From NCBI GenBank assembly GCA_029289235.1, contig JARFTZ010000033.1, forward strand, positions 1-42,829: a stretch of DNA of 42,829 nucleotides, read 5' to 3'. The notes beneath the pieces were generated by a model, which made no database searches, was not told the origin of the DNA, and saw only the letters and a list, made by a program, of their open reading frames with translations. The translations under genes were made by a program, and so were the position numbers. The DNA is from Gammaproteobacteria bacterium. GTDB lineage: Bacteria; Pseudomonadota; Gammaproteobacteria; Burkholderiales; Rhodocyclaceae. Positions 8,655-16,072 of the stretch are shown here, piece after piece; within the stretch, counting starts at the first letter, position 1, and the number at the start of each line of letters is the position of its first letter.

Positions 8655-9441
8655 GCATCACGAACTTCAGGTGTTCGTGCTCGTCCGGTCGCAGCGTCGC
8701 CTGCAGGTAGGCGATTTCGCCGCGCTTCGGGTGCTGGAACCGGCGTTCGCCGCCCTGGCGTTCGAGTACGTCGTGCTGTTTCCAGAAGCGGGCGAAATCG
8801 GGGCTGCCGGCAGATAGCTCGTCCACCAACCGGAGCAGGATGGGGTCTTCCAGCATGTTGCGGCAGTCGGCGCGGAATTCTGCCGTGATTCGCCGCGCGC
8901 GAGCTTCCCAATCAACAAGAAACTGGCGCGTCTGCGGCATGAGGAAAACGAAGCGCAACAGATTGGGCGGCTCTTCGTGGTCACGTGGCGTATCGAGCCA
9001 GCCGGTAAACAGTTCGGCTGCGGCGTCATTCCAGGCGATCAGATCCCAATAGCGCCCCATCAGGTAGGCAGGCACGCCGACATCAGCCAGCAAGTCAACC
9101 AGCAGCGGCGGTACATCGTCGCTCTCGGATCGCCCGTATTGCGGGTCGCGCCGGTCGGCAAGTTCGAAGAGATAGGCGCGTTCGCTCCGGGTCAGCCGGA
9201 GATTGGTCGCCAACCGATCGAGCGCGTCAGCCGAGATGTTTACCTCACGCCCTTGTTCGATCCAGGTGTACCACGTGGCGCTGATGCCGATCAGTTGCGC
9301 CATTTCCTCGCGCCGGAGGCCCGTCGTGCGTCGGCGCGCTCCGGAGGGAAAACCGAAGTCCGTCGGTTGGCTGCGGCTGCGGATAGCCTGCAGGAAACCT
9401 GCGAGTTCCTTGCGGCGCGCACGAATGGCCTCGATCTTCAT
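8641..9441 (-). CDS. XRE-family regulator with MmyB-like ligand-binding domain
   Basis: A 266-residue transcription factor. An N-terminal helix-turn-helix (about 28-85) includes RRTTGLRREEMAQLIGIS and WYTWIEQGREVN, the hallmark of the actinobacterial/proteobacterial MmyB-like group. The rest (about 100-260) matches the PAS-like MmyB ligand-binding domain, with LIAWNDAAAELF and a conserved RFVFL segment. Ligands of the family are thought to be fatty-acid-like, but none is known here. The ATG at 9441 is chosen because homology begins there; the longer frame to 9582 adds 47 residues of non-conserved sequence through AT-rich operator DNA. It is a likely autoregulator via the palindromes at 9460-9482. 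Confidence 0.85.
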   Translation of the reverse strand: MKIEAIRARRKELAGFLQAIRSRSQPTDFGFPSGARRRTTGLRREEMAQLIGISATWYTWIEQGREVNISADALDRLATNLRLTRSERAYLFELADRRDPQYGRSESDDVPPLLVDLLADVGVPAYLMGRYWDLIAWNDAAAELFTGWLDTPRDHEEPPNLLRFVFLMPQTRQFLVDWEARARRITAEFRADCRNMLEDPILLRLVDELSAGSPDFARFWKQHDVLERQGGERRFQHPKRGEIAYLQATLRPDEHEHLKFVMLKPL

Positions 9442-9459
9442 GGCTGAGTCTGTCCGGAA

Positions 9460-9482
9460 AGTATTAGTCAGAATACTAGTAT
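9460..9482. promoter_or_regulatory. Candidate operator of the XRE regulator
   Basis: An AT-rich patch in otherwise GC-rich DNA, 19-41 bp upstream of the XRE start. It contains AGTATT-N6-AATACT (9460-9477), overlapping the perfect palindrome ATACTAGTAT (9473-9482). The symmetric, overlapping arrangement and its position upstream of the XRE gene fit an autoregulatory site. It is also 113 bp upstream of leuC, so an effect on leuC is possible. Confidence 0.5.
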
Positions 9483-9532
9483 AAATAGTCGTCTTGTCAG
9501 GGTATATCAGCCTCGTTACTATCGCGCTCACT

Positions 9533-9574
9533 CCCGGCCGCGATGCCGGGTTCCCGTCAGTGCCCGCAAGGCAC
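9533..9574 (+). promoter_or_regulatory. Two tandem hairpins in the leuC leader
   Basis: CCCGGC-N6-GCCGGG (9533-9550) is followed by GTGCC-N5-GGCAC (9560-9574). The second ends 6 nt before the leuC ribosome site AAGGAGAG (9581-9588). No T-run follows and no leucine-rich leader peptide was found, so classical attenuation is not supported. The hairpins may still affect leuC translation or mRNA stability. Confidence 0.4.
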
Positions 9575-9594
9575 GTTTGCAAGGAGAGAATTCA

Positions 9595-11001
9595 ATGGCC
9601 GGCAAGACCCTTTACGACAAGCTGTGGGACAGCCACGTCGTCCGCCAGGAAGCGGACGGCACCTGCCTGCTTTACATCGATCGCCACCTCGTGCACGAGG
9701 TGACCAGCCCACAGGCCTTCGAAGGGCTGCGCATGGCCGGACGCAAACCGTGGCGCAAGGAAACGGTGGTCGCGGTGCCGGATCACAATACGCCGACCAA
9801 CAACTGGGACAAGGGCATCGAAGACCCGGTCTCCAAGCTGCAGGTCGATACCCTGGACGCCAACATCAAGGAATTCGGCGCGCAGATCTACTTCCCGTTC
9901 AAGCACGCCAACCAGGGCATCATCCACGTCATCGCTCCGGAAAACGGCGCAACCCTGCCGGGCATGACCGTCGTCTGCGGTGACAGCCATACGGCGACGC
10001 ACGGCGCCTTCGGTGCGCTGGCGCACGGCATCGGCACCTCCGAGGTCGAGCACGTTCTGGCCACGCAGACGCTGGTGCAGAAGAAATCGAAATCCATGCT
10101 GATCAAGGTCAACGGTCAGCTCGGCGCGGGTGTTACCGCCAAGGACATGGCGCTGGCGATCATCGGGCGCATCGGCACCGCCGGCGGCACGGGCTACTGC
10201 GTCGAGTTCGGCGGCACGGCCGTCGAAGGTTTGTCGATGGAAGGACGCATGACGCTGTGCAACCTGGCGATCGAAGGCGGCGCGCGTGCCGGTCTGGTGG
10301 CGGTCGACGACAAGACGATCAGCTATCTGGAAGGCCGTCCGGCTGCCCCCAAGGGCGACGAGTGGACCAAGGCCGTTGCCTACTGGAAAACGCTGAAGTC
10401 CGATCCGGACGCGGTTTTCGATACCGTGATCGAGATCGACGCTGCGGAAATCCAGCCGCAAGTCACTTGGGGCACGTCGCCGGAGCAGGTGACGTCGGTC
10501 GGCGGCAAGGTGCCGAATCCGGCTTCCGAGAGCGACCCGATTCGCCGCGCCAGCGTTGAGCGTGCCCTGAAATACATGGGCATCGAAGCCGACATGCCGA
10601 TCACCGACATCAAGATCGACAAGGTCTTCATCGGCTCGTGCACCAACTCGCGCATCGAGGACCTGCGTGCCGCTGCCGCCGTGGCCAAGGGCAAGAAGGT
10701 CGCCGCCAACGTCAAGCTGGCACTGGTCGTCCCGGGATCCGGCATCGTCAAGCGCCAGGCTGAGGCCGAGGGGCTGGACAAGATCTTCACCGAGGCTGGT
10801 TTCGAATGGCGCGAGCCGGGCTGTTCGATGTGTCTGGCGATGAATGCCGATCGCCTGTCGCCGGGCGAGCGCTGCGCGTCGACGTCCAACCGCAACTTCG
10901 AAGGCCGTCAGGGCCCCGGCGGACGTACCCACCTGGTCAGCCCCGCGATGGCCGCCGCGGCCGCCATCGCCGGTCATTTCGTCGACGTCCGCCAAGCCTG
11001 A
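9595..11001 (+). CDS. leuC: 3-isopropylmalate dehydratase large subunit
   Basis: A 468-residue aconitase-superfamily protein. With LeuD it isomerises 2-isopropylmalate to 3-isopropylmalate in leucine biosynthesis in the cytosol. The three [4Fe-4S] cysteines are present: C349 in [11 protein letters not shown], and C410 and C413 in GCSMCLAMN. Further family stretches include [17 protein letters not shown] and [15 protein letters not shown]. The length is normal for bacterial LeuC. ATG 9595 follows AAGGAGAG at ideal spacing, and the homologous start [12 protein letters not shown] begins here. leuD follows after 14 bp with its own ribosome site. leuA is not in the window and leuB does not follow leuD. 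Confidence 0.97.
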   Translation: MAGKTLYDKLWDSHVVRQEADGTCLLYIDRHLVHEVTSPQAFEGLRMAGRKPWRKETVVAVPDHNTPTNNWDKGIEDPVSKLQVDTLDANIKEFGAQIYFPFKHANQGIIHVIAPENGATLPGMTVVCGDSHTATHGAFGALAHGIGTSEVEHVLATQTLVQKKSKSMLIKVNGQLGAGVTAKDMALAIIGRIGTAGGTGYCVEFGGTAVEGLSMEGRMTLCNLAIEGGARAGLVAVDDKTISYLEGRPAAPKGDEWTKAVAYWKTLKSDPDAVFDTVIEIDAAEIQPQVTWGTSPEQVTSVGGKVPNPASESDPIRRASVERALKYMGIEADMPITDIKIDKVFIGSCTNSRIEDLRAAAAVAKGKKVAANVKLALVVPGSGIVKRQAEAEGLDKIFTEAGFEWREPGCSMCLAMNADRLSPGERCASTSNRNFEGRQGPGGRTHLVSPAMAAAAAIAGHFVDVRQA

Positions 11002-11015
11002 GAGGAGAGAACCCC

Positions 11016-11657
11016 ATGAAACCCTTTACCCGCCTCAACGGGCTCGTCTGCCCGCTCGACCGCGCCAACGTCGACACCGACGCGATCATCCCGAAGCAAT
11101 TCCTCAAGTCGATCAAGCGCAGCGGTTTCGGCCCCTACCTCTTCGACGAGTGGCGCTATACCAACTACGGCGAACCGGGCATGGACTGCACGAACCGGCC
11201 GAAGAACCCCGATTTCGTGCTCAACCAGGCGCGTTACCAGGGATCGGAAGTCCTGCTTGCGCGTGACAACTTCGGCTGTGGCTCGAGCCGCGAGCATGCG
11301 CCGTGGGCCATCGAGGACTACGGTTTCCGGGTCATCATCGCCCCGTCGTTCGCCGATATCTTCTTCGCCAACACCTTCAAGAACGGTGTCCTGCCGATCG
11401 TGGCGTCGGCCGAGGTCGTCGACCGGCTGTTCAAGGAATGCGCGGAAACGGAAGGCTACAAGCTCGACGTCGATCTGGCCGCGCAGACCGTGACGACGCC
11501 GACCGGCTTCAGCTTCTCCTTCGACATCACGCCGCACCGCAAGCACTGTCTGCTCAACGGTCTCGATGAAATCGGCCTGACGCTGCAGCATGCCGACGAG
11601 ATCCGCGCGTTCGAGGCGAAGCACAAAGCGGCGCAGCCCTGGCTGTTTGCGGGGTAA
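11016..11657 (+). CDS. leuD: 3-isopropylmalate dehydratase small subunit
   Basis: A 213-residue swivel-domain partner of LeuC, starting [20 protein letters not shown]. Family residues include [33 protein letters not shown] (the substrate-binding serine/arginine loop) and [14 protein letters not shown]. Length is normal. GAGGAGAG lies 5 nt before the ATG. A strong GC-rich hairpin 15 bp after the stop suggests transcription ends here, so leuCD forms a two-gene unit. In many betaproteobacteria leuB follows directly, but here the tail of the restriction island does. Confidence 0.97.
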   Translation: MKPFTRLNGLVCPLDRANVDTDAIIPKQFLKSIKRSGFGPYLFDEWRYTNYGEPGMDCTNRPKNPDFVLNQARYQGSEVLLARDNFGCGSSREHAPWAIEDYGFRVIIAPSFADIFFANTFKNGVLPIVASAEVVDRLFKECAETEGYKLDVDLAAQTVTTPTGFSFSFDITPHRKHCLLNGLDEIGLTLQHADEIRAFEAKHKAAQPWLFAG

Positions 11658-11671
11658 CTCAACCACGACCG

Positions 11672-11691
11672 GCCCCGGCGGTTGCCGGGGC
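11672..11691 (+). terminator. leuCD terminator-like hairpin
   Basis: A perfect 8-bp GC stem (GCCCCGGC/GCCGGGGC) with loop GGTT begins 15 bp after the leuD stop. It also lies just beyond the end of the convergent metallopeptidase gene. There is only a weak T tract after it. Confidence 0.6.
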
Positions 11692-11699
11692 ACGGGTCT

Positions 11700-12020
11700 T
11701 CAGGATGTCGCGGTTCCTTCGCCTTCACGTAACCTTGTCTCGAGCGCCCGGTAGTCACCCAGATAAGCCGCCATCAGCGACTTCCACAGCTTGCCGTGGT
11801 TGGGTGCGAAGAAATGCAGCAGCTCATGCACGATCACGTAATCCCACAACGCCTCGTCCAGCGGCAACAGGTCGCTGTTGAAAGTCATTCGCCCTGAGGT
11901 TGAGCACGAGGCCCACTTGTTTCGCATCGGGCGCAGAGTGACCGAGTGCGCTCCGACGTCGAGGCGCTGGACCCAATACGCCACCCGCGCCCGGAATGCC
12001 GATTTCCGCTGATCCACCAT
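11700..12020 (-). CDS. Short YgjP/SprT-like zinc metallopeptidase
   Basis: A 106-residue protein with the zinc-peptidase motif HELLHFFAPNHGKLW (H65, E66, H69, with a further H75) preceded by RPMRNKWASCS, both typical of the DUF45/YgjP group annotated as M48-family peptidases. Most YgjP proteins are about 230 residues with an extra N-terminal domain. This one starts only 20 residues before the core, like the short forms I recall next to type I restriction genes. The ATG at 12020 lies 8 nt after the hsdR stop, so it is the last gene of the island operon. A longer in-frame reading into hsdR shows no homology. Substrate unknown; a role in processing restriction subunits is speculative. Confidence 0.75.
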   Translation of the reverse strand: MVDQRKSAFRARVAYWVQRLDVGAHSVTLRPMRNKWASCSTSGRMTFNSDLLPLDEALWDYVIVHELLHFFAPNHGKLWKSLMAAYLGDYRALETRLREGEGTATS

Positions 12021-12028
12021 GCCGGTTC

Positions 12029-14953
12029 TCAAATCCGGTATGCCTTGGCCAGCAGATTGAACAACATGTCGACAATTGCGACCGTCTTGTCCACATCCTC
12101 CACGGCAGGGAAAATCGCGCCTGTCACCTTGTTGCGCAGATCGCGTAGCGCCTTCTCGCTCTCGCGCCACGCCGGCAGATCGACAAAGGCTTCGCGAATC
12201 GCGCGGGTCACGGTTTCCGCTTCGGCCACTTGCGCATCGAGCAGGCTGCGATAGATGAAAAAGGTCAGGCCATCGAAGCCTTTTTCGGCCTGAAGCTTCT
12301 TGCGTTCCTCGTTCTCTTCCAACAGTTTGATCAGCTCCGCCAGAGCACCCTGCGTCGTCGTCTGTCGGTCTTCGAATTGTTCCAGCACCGCGTCGGCGCG
12401 ATCGGCCAGCCCGACCAGGAAGGGATCGTCCGATTCGTCTTCGGCGGTTTTCTCGATGCTTTTCACCAGATTGATGACCTTGGTTTCATCGCCGCCATGC
12501 CTGGCCTTGATCTGGTCGATGGCGTGCTCGTCGAGCTGCACCATCTCGCCCACCGGTGCCAGCGGCGTGGTATCGACGTACTGCTGCACCAGCGCGTTGG
12601 TCTTGCGCTGGAATTCGCGATCCACATACACGCGCTTCGCATAGGCGCGGCTGACTACGGCGTACATTGCGGAGAGGCTGCCGTATTCGGCCATGAAGGG
12701 GCGCAGGAAGGCATCCGGGCTGACGATCTCGTAGAGCATTTCCAGCTCCTTGTACTCGCGGAAGAAAGCCTTGCGCCGATCCTTGTCGCGAAAATGCTCG
12801 ATCAGGCCATCCACGTCCTTGTCGTTGAAACCGTGCTGAACCAGCGGCAGGTACGCGGCCGTCGCGCCGGCCATCTTGCTGGCGAACAAGGATTTCAGCA
12901 GGGCAATATCCTTGACCACCGCCGAAACCTCGTCGCTATCGAAGGCCAGCGCCTTTTCCAGCTTGTCGAAAATGCCGACGAAATCGAGGACGAAACCGTG
13001 CGGCTTGACCATTTCCTCGGCTTCGTTCTCATAGGGCCGGTTCACCCGCGCGATGGCCTGCAAGAGTGTGTGATCGCGCAACGGCTTGTCGAGATACATC
13101 GCATAGAGCAACGGTGCGTCGTAACCGGTCAGCAGTTTCTCGGTGACGATCAGGATTTTCGGCGTCGTGCCGAACTTGGCGAACTGCCGCCGCACCGCCT
13201 TTTCTTCTTCGCTGGCCAGGTGGAATTGCTTGAGTTGCTGGCTGTCGTTGTTGTTGCCGGTATAGACCACCTGCGAATACTCGGGCGGCAGAATGGCGTC
13301 CAGCGCCTCCTTGTACAGCGCGCAGGCTTCGCGATCCACGGCCACCAGGAACGCCTTGTAGCCCAGCGGTTCGACATTCTCGCGGTAATGCTCGGCCACG
13401 TAGCGCGCCACCTTGCCGATGCGCGCTTGCCCCTTGAGGAAATTGCGAAGATTCACCGCCCGTTCGAGAATCCGGTTCAGTTCCTCGATGTCGGCGATGC
13501 CTTCGGTTTCCGCCAGCGCCAGGAATTCCTTTTCCATCACCTCGGTCGGAACCAGCAACTCGTTCGGCGCCAGCGCGTAGAACAGCGGCAGTGTGGTGCG
13601 ATCCTCGATGCTTTCGCGGATCGAATACTTGTGCAGATAGCCCTTGTCGTCGTCGATGCCGAAGGTCTTGAACGTGCCCTTGCCGTGTGCCGTCGCATCG
13701 ATCGGCGTGCCGGTAAAACCGATGTAGGACGCGTTCGGCAGCCCGGCCATCAGGTAGTTGCCGAGATCGCCCTGTGTCGTGCGGTGCGCCTCGTCGATCA
13801 GCACGTAGATGTTGCGGCGCGTGTTCAGGTTGGCGGGCATGTCGCGGAACTTCTGGATCGTCGACACGATGATGCCGCGATAGTCATCCTTCAGCAGCGC
13901 GTTCAGCGTCTCGATGCTCGAAGCCGGCGCGACGTTGTGCAGCCCCAGCGCCTCCAGGTTGCGCACCATCTGGTCTTCCAGTTCGTTGCGGTCGATCAGC
14001 AGCAGGATCGTCGGCTTCTCCGATTCCGGTGCCTTGAACAGCCGCTCGGCGGCCTTGATCATCGTGAAGGTCTTGCCACTGCCCTGCGTGTGCCACACCA
14101 GACCGCGCCGCTTGGCCGGATGATGGGCGCGTTCGACGACTTTCTCCACTGCGCCGGTCTGGTGCTGGCGCAGGACGAACTTCTGCAGCTCGGATTCCTT
14201 CTCGGCAAACAGAATGTAATGCTGCACGAAGGCCAGCAGGTTTTGCCGGTCGCAGAAGCTTTTGACCTTGGCTTCCAGTTGCCCCAGTTCCTCGTGCTTC
14301 CAGTTGAACAGGTTGCGGCGCACCACATTCCACGTTACGCCATAGACAAAACCGATGGCCTCGGTGGCGGTGAACAACTGCGGCGGCGTCATCAGTTCCG
14401 GCGTCTCGGCGTGATAGCGGCGAATCTGGTCGACGCCCAGCGCGATGGCTTCGTCCTTGGTGGCGTTCTTGCATTCGATGACCAGCACCGGGATGCCGTT
14501 GATCAGGAAGACCACGTCGGCGCGGTTGCCATCGCGGCCGTTGTGAAAATAGAACTCCTCGGTGACTTCGAAACGGTTGCCGGCCCAGAAATCGAAGTCG
14601 ATCAGTTGCAGGTCACGCTCGCGCACCTCGTGCGGCTCGAAGAAAGTCGTTTGTCCGCGCAATGCGCGCAGGAAGTCGCGATTGCCGCGAATGCCCGGCG
14701 GGAACGACGCCAGACGGCGCACCAGTTCAGCGGCCGATTCGCCGAACCCCGGATTCAACGCCTTGACCTGTTCGTAAAGCGTGGCGACGAAAAATGGCGA
14801 GGCGCCTTTCGCCCGCTCCGCCGGCTTCGCCTGCGCCGTATCGAAGCCGCGCCGCGCTTCGGCCTCGGCGCGGGGAACGACGGTCCAGCCGATATCCTGG
14901 GCGTAGTTGAGGATGCGCGCTTGAACGGTCTTGTGTTCGGTGGGTATGGCCAC
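12029..14953 (-). CDS. hsdR: Type I restriction enzyme, motor/nuclease subunit HsdR
   Basis: A 974-residue subunit that translocates and cuts unmethylated DNA in complex with HsdM2S. The N-terminal PD-(D/E)xK nuclease is visible as D146 and the ECK motif E160-K162. The SF2 motor has Walker A GSGKT (291-295), the DEAH box (387-390, in LIDEAHRTTQGDL) and motif III FTGTPID. A helical C-terminal region (about 800-974) would dock on HsdM. GTG 14953 is chosen as start: GGAGAG is at good spacing, it lies 2 bp after the upstream HEPN-like gene's stop, and the conserved N-terminus begins here (AIPTEHKTVQARIL). It appears intact with all catalytic motifs. Spacing implies co-transcription with the HEPN gene. 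Confidence 0.95.
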   Translation of the reverse strand: MAIPTEHKTVQARILNYAQDIGWTVVPRAEAEARRGFDTAQAKPAERAKGASPFFVATLYEQVKALNPGFGESAAELVRRLASFPPGIRGNRDFLRALRGQTTFFEPHEVRERDLQLIDFDFWAGNRFEVTEEFYFHNGRDGNRADVVFLINGIPVLVIECKNATKDEAIALGVDQIRRYHAETPELMTPPQLFTATEAIGFVYGVTWNVVRRNLFNWKHEELGQLEAKVKSFCDRQNLLAFVQHYILFAEKESELQKFVLRQHQTGAVEKVVERAHHPAKRRGLVWHTQGSGKTFTMIKAAERLFKAPESEKPTILLLIDRNELEDQMVRNLEALGLHNVAPASSIETLNALLKDDYRGIIVSTIQKFRDMPANLNTRRNIYVLIDEAHRTTQGDLGNYLMAGLPNASYIGFTGTPIDATAHGKGTFKTFGIDDDKGYLHKYSIRESIEDRTTLPLFYALAPNELLVPTEVMEKEFLALAETEGIADIEELNRILERAVNLRNFLKGQARIGKVARYVAEHYRENVEPLGYKAFLVAVDREACALYKEALDAILPPEYSQVVYTGNNNDSQQLKQFHLASEEEKAVRRQFAKFGTTPKILIVTEKLLTGYDAPLLYAMYLDKPLRDHTLLQAIARVNRPYENEAEEMVKPHGFVLDFVGIFDKLEKALAFDSDEVSAVVKDIALLKSLFASKMAGATAAYLPLVQHGFNDKDVDGLIEHFRDKDRRKAFFREYKELEMLYEIVSPDAFLRPFMAEYGSLSAMYAVVSRAYAKRVYVDREFQRKTNALVQQYVDTTPLAPVGEMVQLDEHAIDQIKARHGGDETKVINLVKSIEKTAEDESDDPFLVGLADRADAVLEQFEDRQTTTQGALAELIKLLEENEERKKLQAEKGFDGLTFFIYRSLLDAQVAEAETVTRAIREAFVDLPAWRESEKALRDLRNKVTGAIFPAVEDVDKTVAIVDMLFNLLAKAYRI

Positions 14954-14955
14954 GT

Positions 14956-15387
14956 TCAGCTCTCCGGTGTCGCGGCGAGCAGGGCGCGCACGCGCTCGGC
15001 CACCTCGTTCGTCACGCGCAGCAGGGCGGCCAGCAAGGCCTCGTCCACCTCGATGTCGCCTTCGTATTCGGCGAGGTTGCGCTTGCGATGGGCGTCGTCG
15101 AGCACCCGCCACTGCGCGGACGGCAGGTTCAAGGTGTGCGTCAGCGACTGGAACACCAGATAGCGGTTTTCCGACCGGTAGCCGTGCCAGCGCAGCGCCG
15201 CCAGCGAAAAGGCGTGGGCCGCGTTATAGGCCAGATCGAAACGGCTCTCCATGCTCAACTCGCCACGTTGTGCATCGGCCAGGCGCACGCTGCCGGAACG
15301 CAGCAGCCCGGTTAGTTCGCTGGTGGCGGGCGGCTCCGCTTTCAGCTTGCCGATGCGCACCAGATTGTCGAGTTCAGGCAAGGGCAT
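14956..15387 (-). CDS. HEPN-like protein, probable toxin partner of an MNT module
   Basis: A 143-residue all-helical protein of HEPN character. It contains R94-x5-H100 within WRVLDDAHRKRNLAEYEG, which fits the loose RX4-6H pattern of HEPN ribonucleases and ends in an Asn-x3-Tyr stretch like the modified-tyrosine region of HepT. It overlaps the upstream nucleotidyltransferase gene by 14 bp, the coupled MNT-HEPN order of type VII toxin-antitoxin pairs. Its stop is 2 bp before hsdR. By family knowledge a HepT-like toxin would be an RNase silenced by AMP transfer from its MntA partner. Whether this copy is toxic is not shown by sequence, and it could be a non-catalytic substrate-binding HEPN. ATG 15387 has a G-rich ribosome site. 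Confidence 0.7.
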   Translation of the reverse strand: MPLPELDNLVRIGKLKAEPPATSELTGLLRSGSVRLADAQRGELSMESRFDLAYNAAHAFSLAALRWHGYRSENRYLVFQSLTHTLNLPSAQWRVLDDAHRKRNLAEYEGDIEVDEALLAALLRVTNEVAERVRALLAATPES

Positions 15388-16012
15388 GGATGTCCCCCAG
15401 CAACGGGATGATGGGGCCGGCCAGCACCTTGGTCAGGAAGGCATTGCCGCCGGCCTTGCGGCGCTGAAACTCGGCCGGGGTGTAGAGGGTGACGCTGATC
15501 TTCCGGGCCAGCCGCTGCTCTACCGGTTCGAGCGCGGCGTAAGCCTCTTCCAGCGTCAGCGCCTCGGCCACCAGCAGCACGTCGATATCGCTGCCGGCCG
15601 TGTCTGCACCGGCCGCCACCGAGCCGTAGACGCAGGCGGCGAGAATCTTGTCAGCCAGCAGCAACAGGGCGGACTGGATCGGCTCGGCGAGGCCACTGGT
15701 CTTGAGCACGATGTCGTGCAAGGCGGCAAACAGCGGCGAATCCGGGTTGGCCTGATAGTGGCACTGGTTGCCCACGCGGGCCAGCGTCACCAGCCCGCTT
15801 TCGGCGAGCCGCTTGAGCTCGCGCTGCACCGCGCCGGAGCCCGATCCGGCCAGGGCGATCAGTTCGGTGGCGAAAAAACTGCGCCCCGGCTGGCCGAACA
15901 GTAGCCCCAGTACGCGCTGCTGCGTGCTTGAAAATAGCGCATCGGCCAGGCTGGTCGGTTTGTTCGCGGCGAGGGCGCGTTGCGGATTTGGTTTTATACC
16001 CATATTGGGCAT
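15374..16012 (-). CDS. wHTH-nucleotidyltransferase fusion, MntA-like antitoxin/regulator
   Basis: A 212-residue two-domain protein (numbered from ATG 16012). Residues about 20-90 form an ArsR-like winged helix (FATELIALAGSGSGAVQREL, then the wing GLVTLARVGNQCHYQANP). Residues about 100-200 are a minimal nucleotidyltransferase with GSX10DXD: G130-S131, D142 and D144 in AGSDIDVLLV, the motif of MntA adenylyltransferases. It should bind DNA and transfer a nucleotide to its partner, here the overlapping HEPN-like protein. Starts at 16012 and 16003 are both plausible (MPNMGIK or MGIK), and both lie inside a nested inverted repeat that may be its operator. TTG 16039 is less likely. The module sits between hsdS and hsdR. 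Confidence 0.82.
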   Translation of the reverse strand: MPNMGIKPNPQRALAANKPTSLADALFSSTQQRVLGLLFGQPGRSFFATELIALAGSGSGAVQRELKRLAESGLVTLARVGNQCHYQANPDSPLFAALHDIVLKTSGLAEPIQSALLLLADKILAACVYGSVAAGADTAGSDIDVLLVAEALTLEEAYAALEPVEQRLARKISVTLYTPAEFQRRKAGGNAFLTKVLAGPIIPLLGDIHALA

Positions 16013-16032
16013 GTTAATGCCCTTTTTGGGTA
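15997..16032. promoter_or_regulatory. Nested inverted repeat over the MntA-like start
   Basis: A 36-bp fully symmetric arrangement: TACCC-N5-GGGCAT-GTTA-ATGCCC-N5-GGGTA. Both the inner 6-bp and outer 5-bp arms are perfect, with equal 5-nt gaps. It can also be read as two CCC-N5-GGG half-operators. On the minus strand, TTGCAC-N17-TAACAT overlaps it as a possible promoter that would start transcription near the ATG at 16003, giving a leaderless or nearly leaderless mRNA. An operator for the wHTH domain encoded directly downstream is the natural reading. Confidence 0.6.
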
Positions 16033-16072
16033 TGTGCAATCAATTCATTTAGTTAAGCGCAGGAGTGGGCGG

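Noticed and set aside
9543-9620. Leader peptide for leucine attenuation before leuC
   Set aside because: The only candidate frame lacks leucine runs and simply overlaps leuC out of frame.
12230-15163. A 977-codon open frame on the plus strand opposite hsdR
   Set aside because: It mirrors hsdR, which has all its catalytic motifs. The antisense protein has no recognisable domain and the composition of GC-rich antisense frames.
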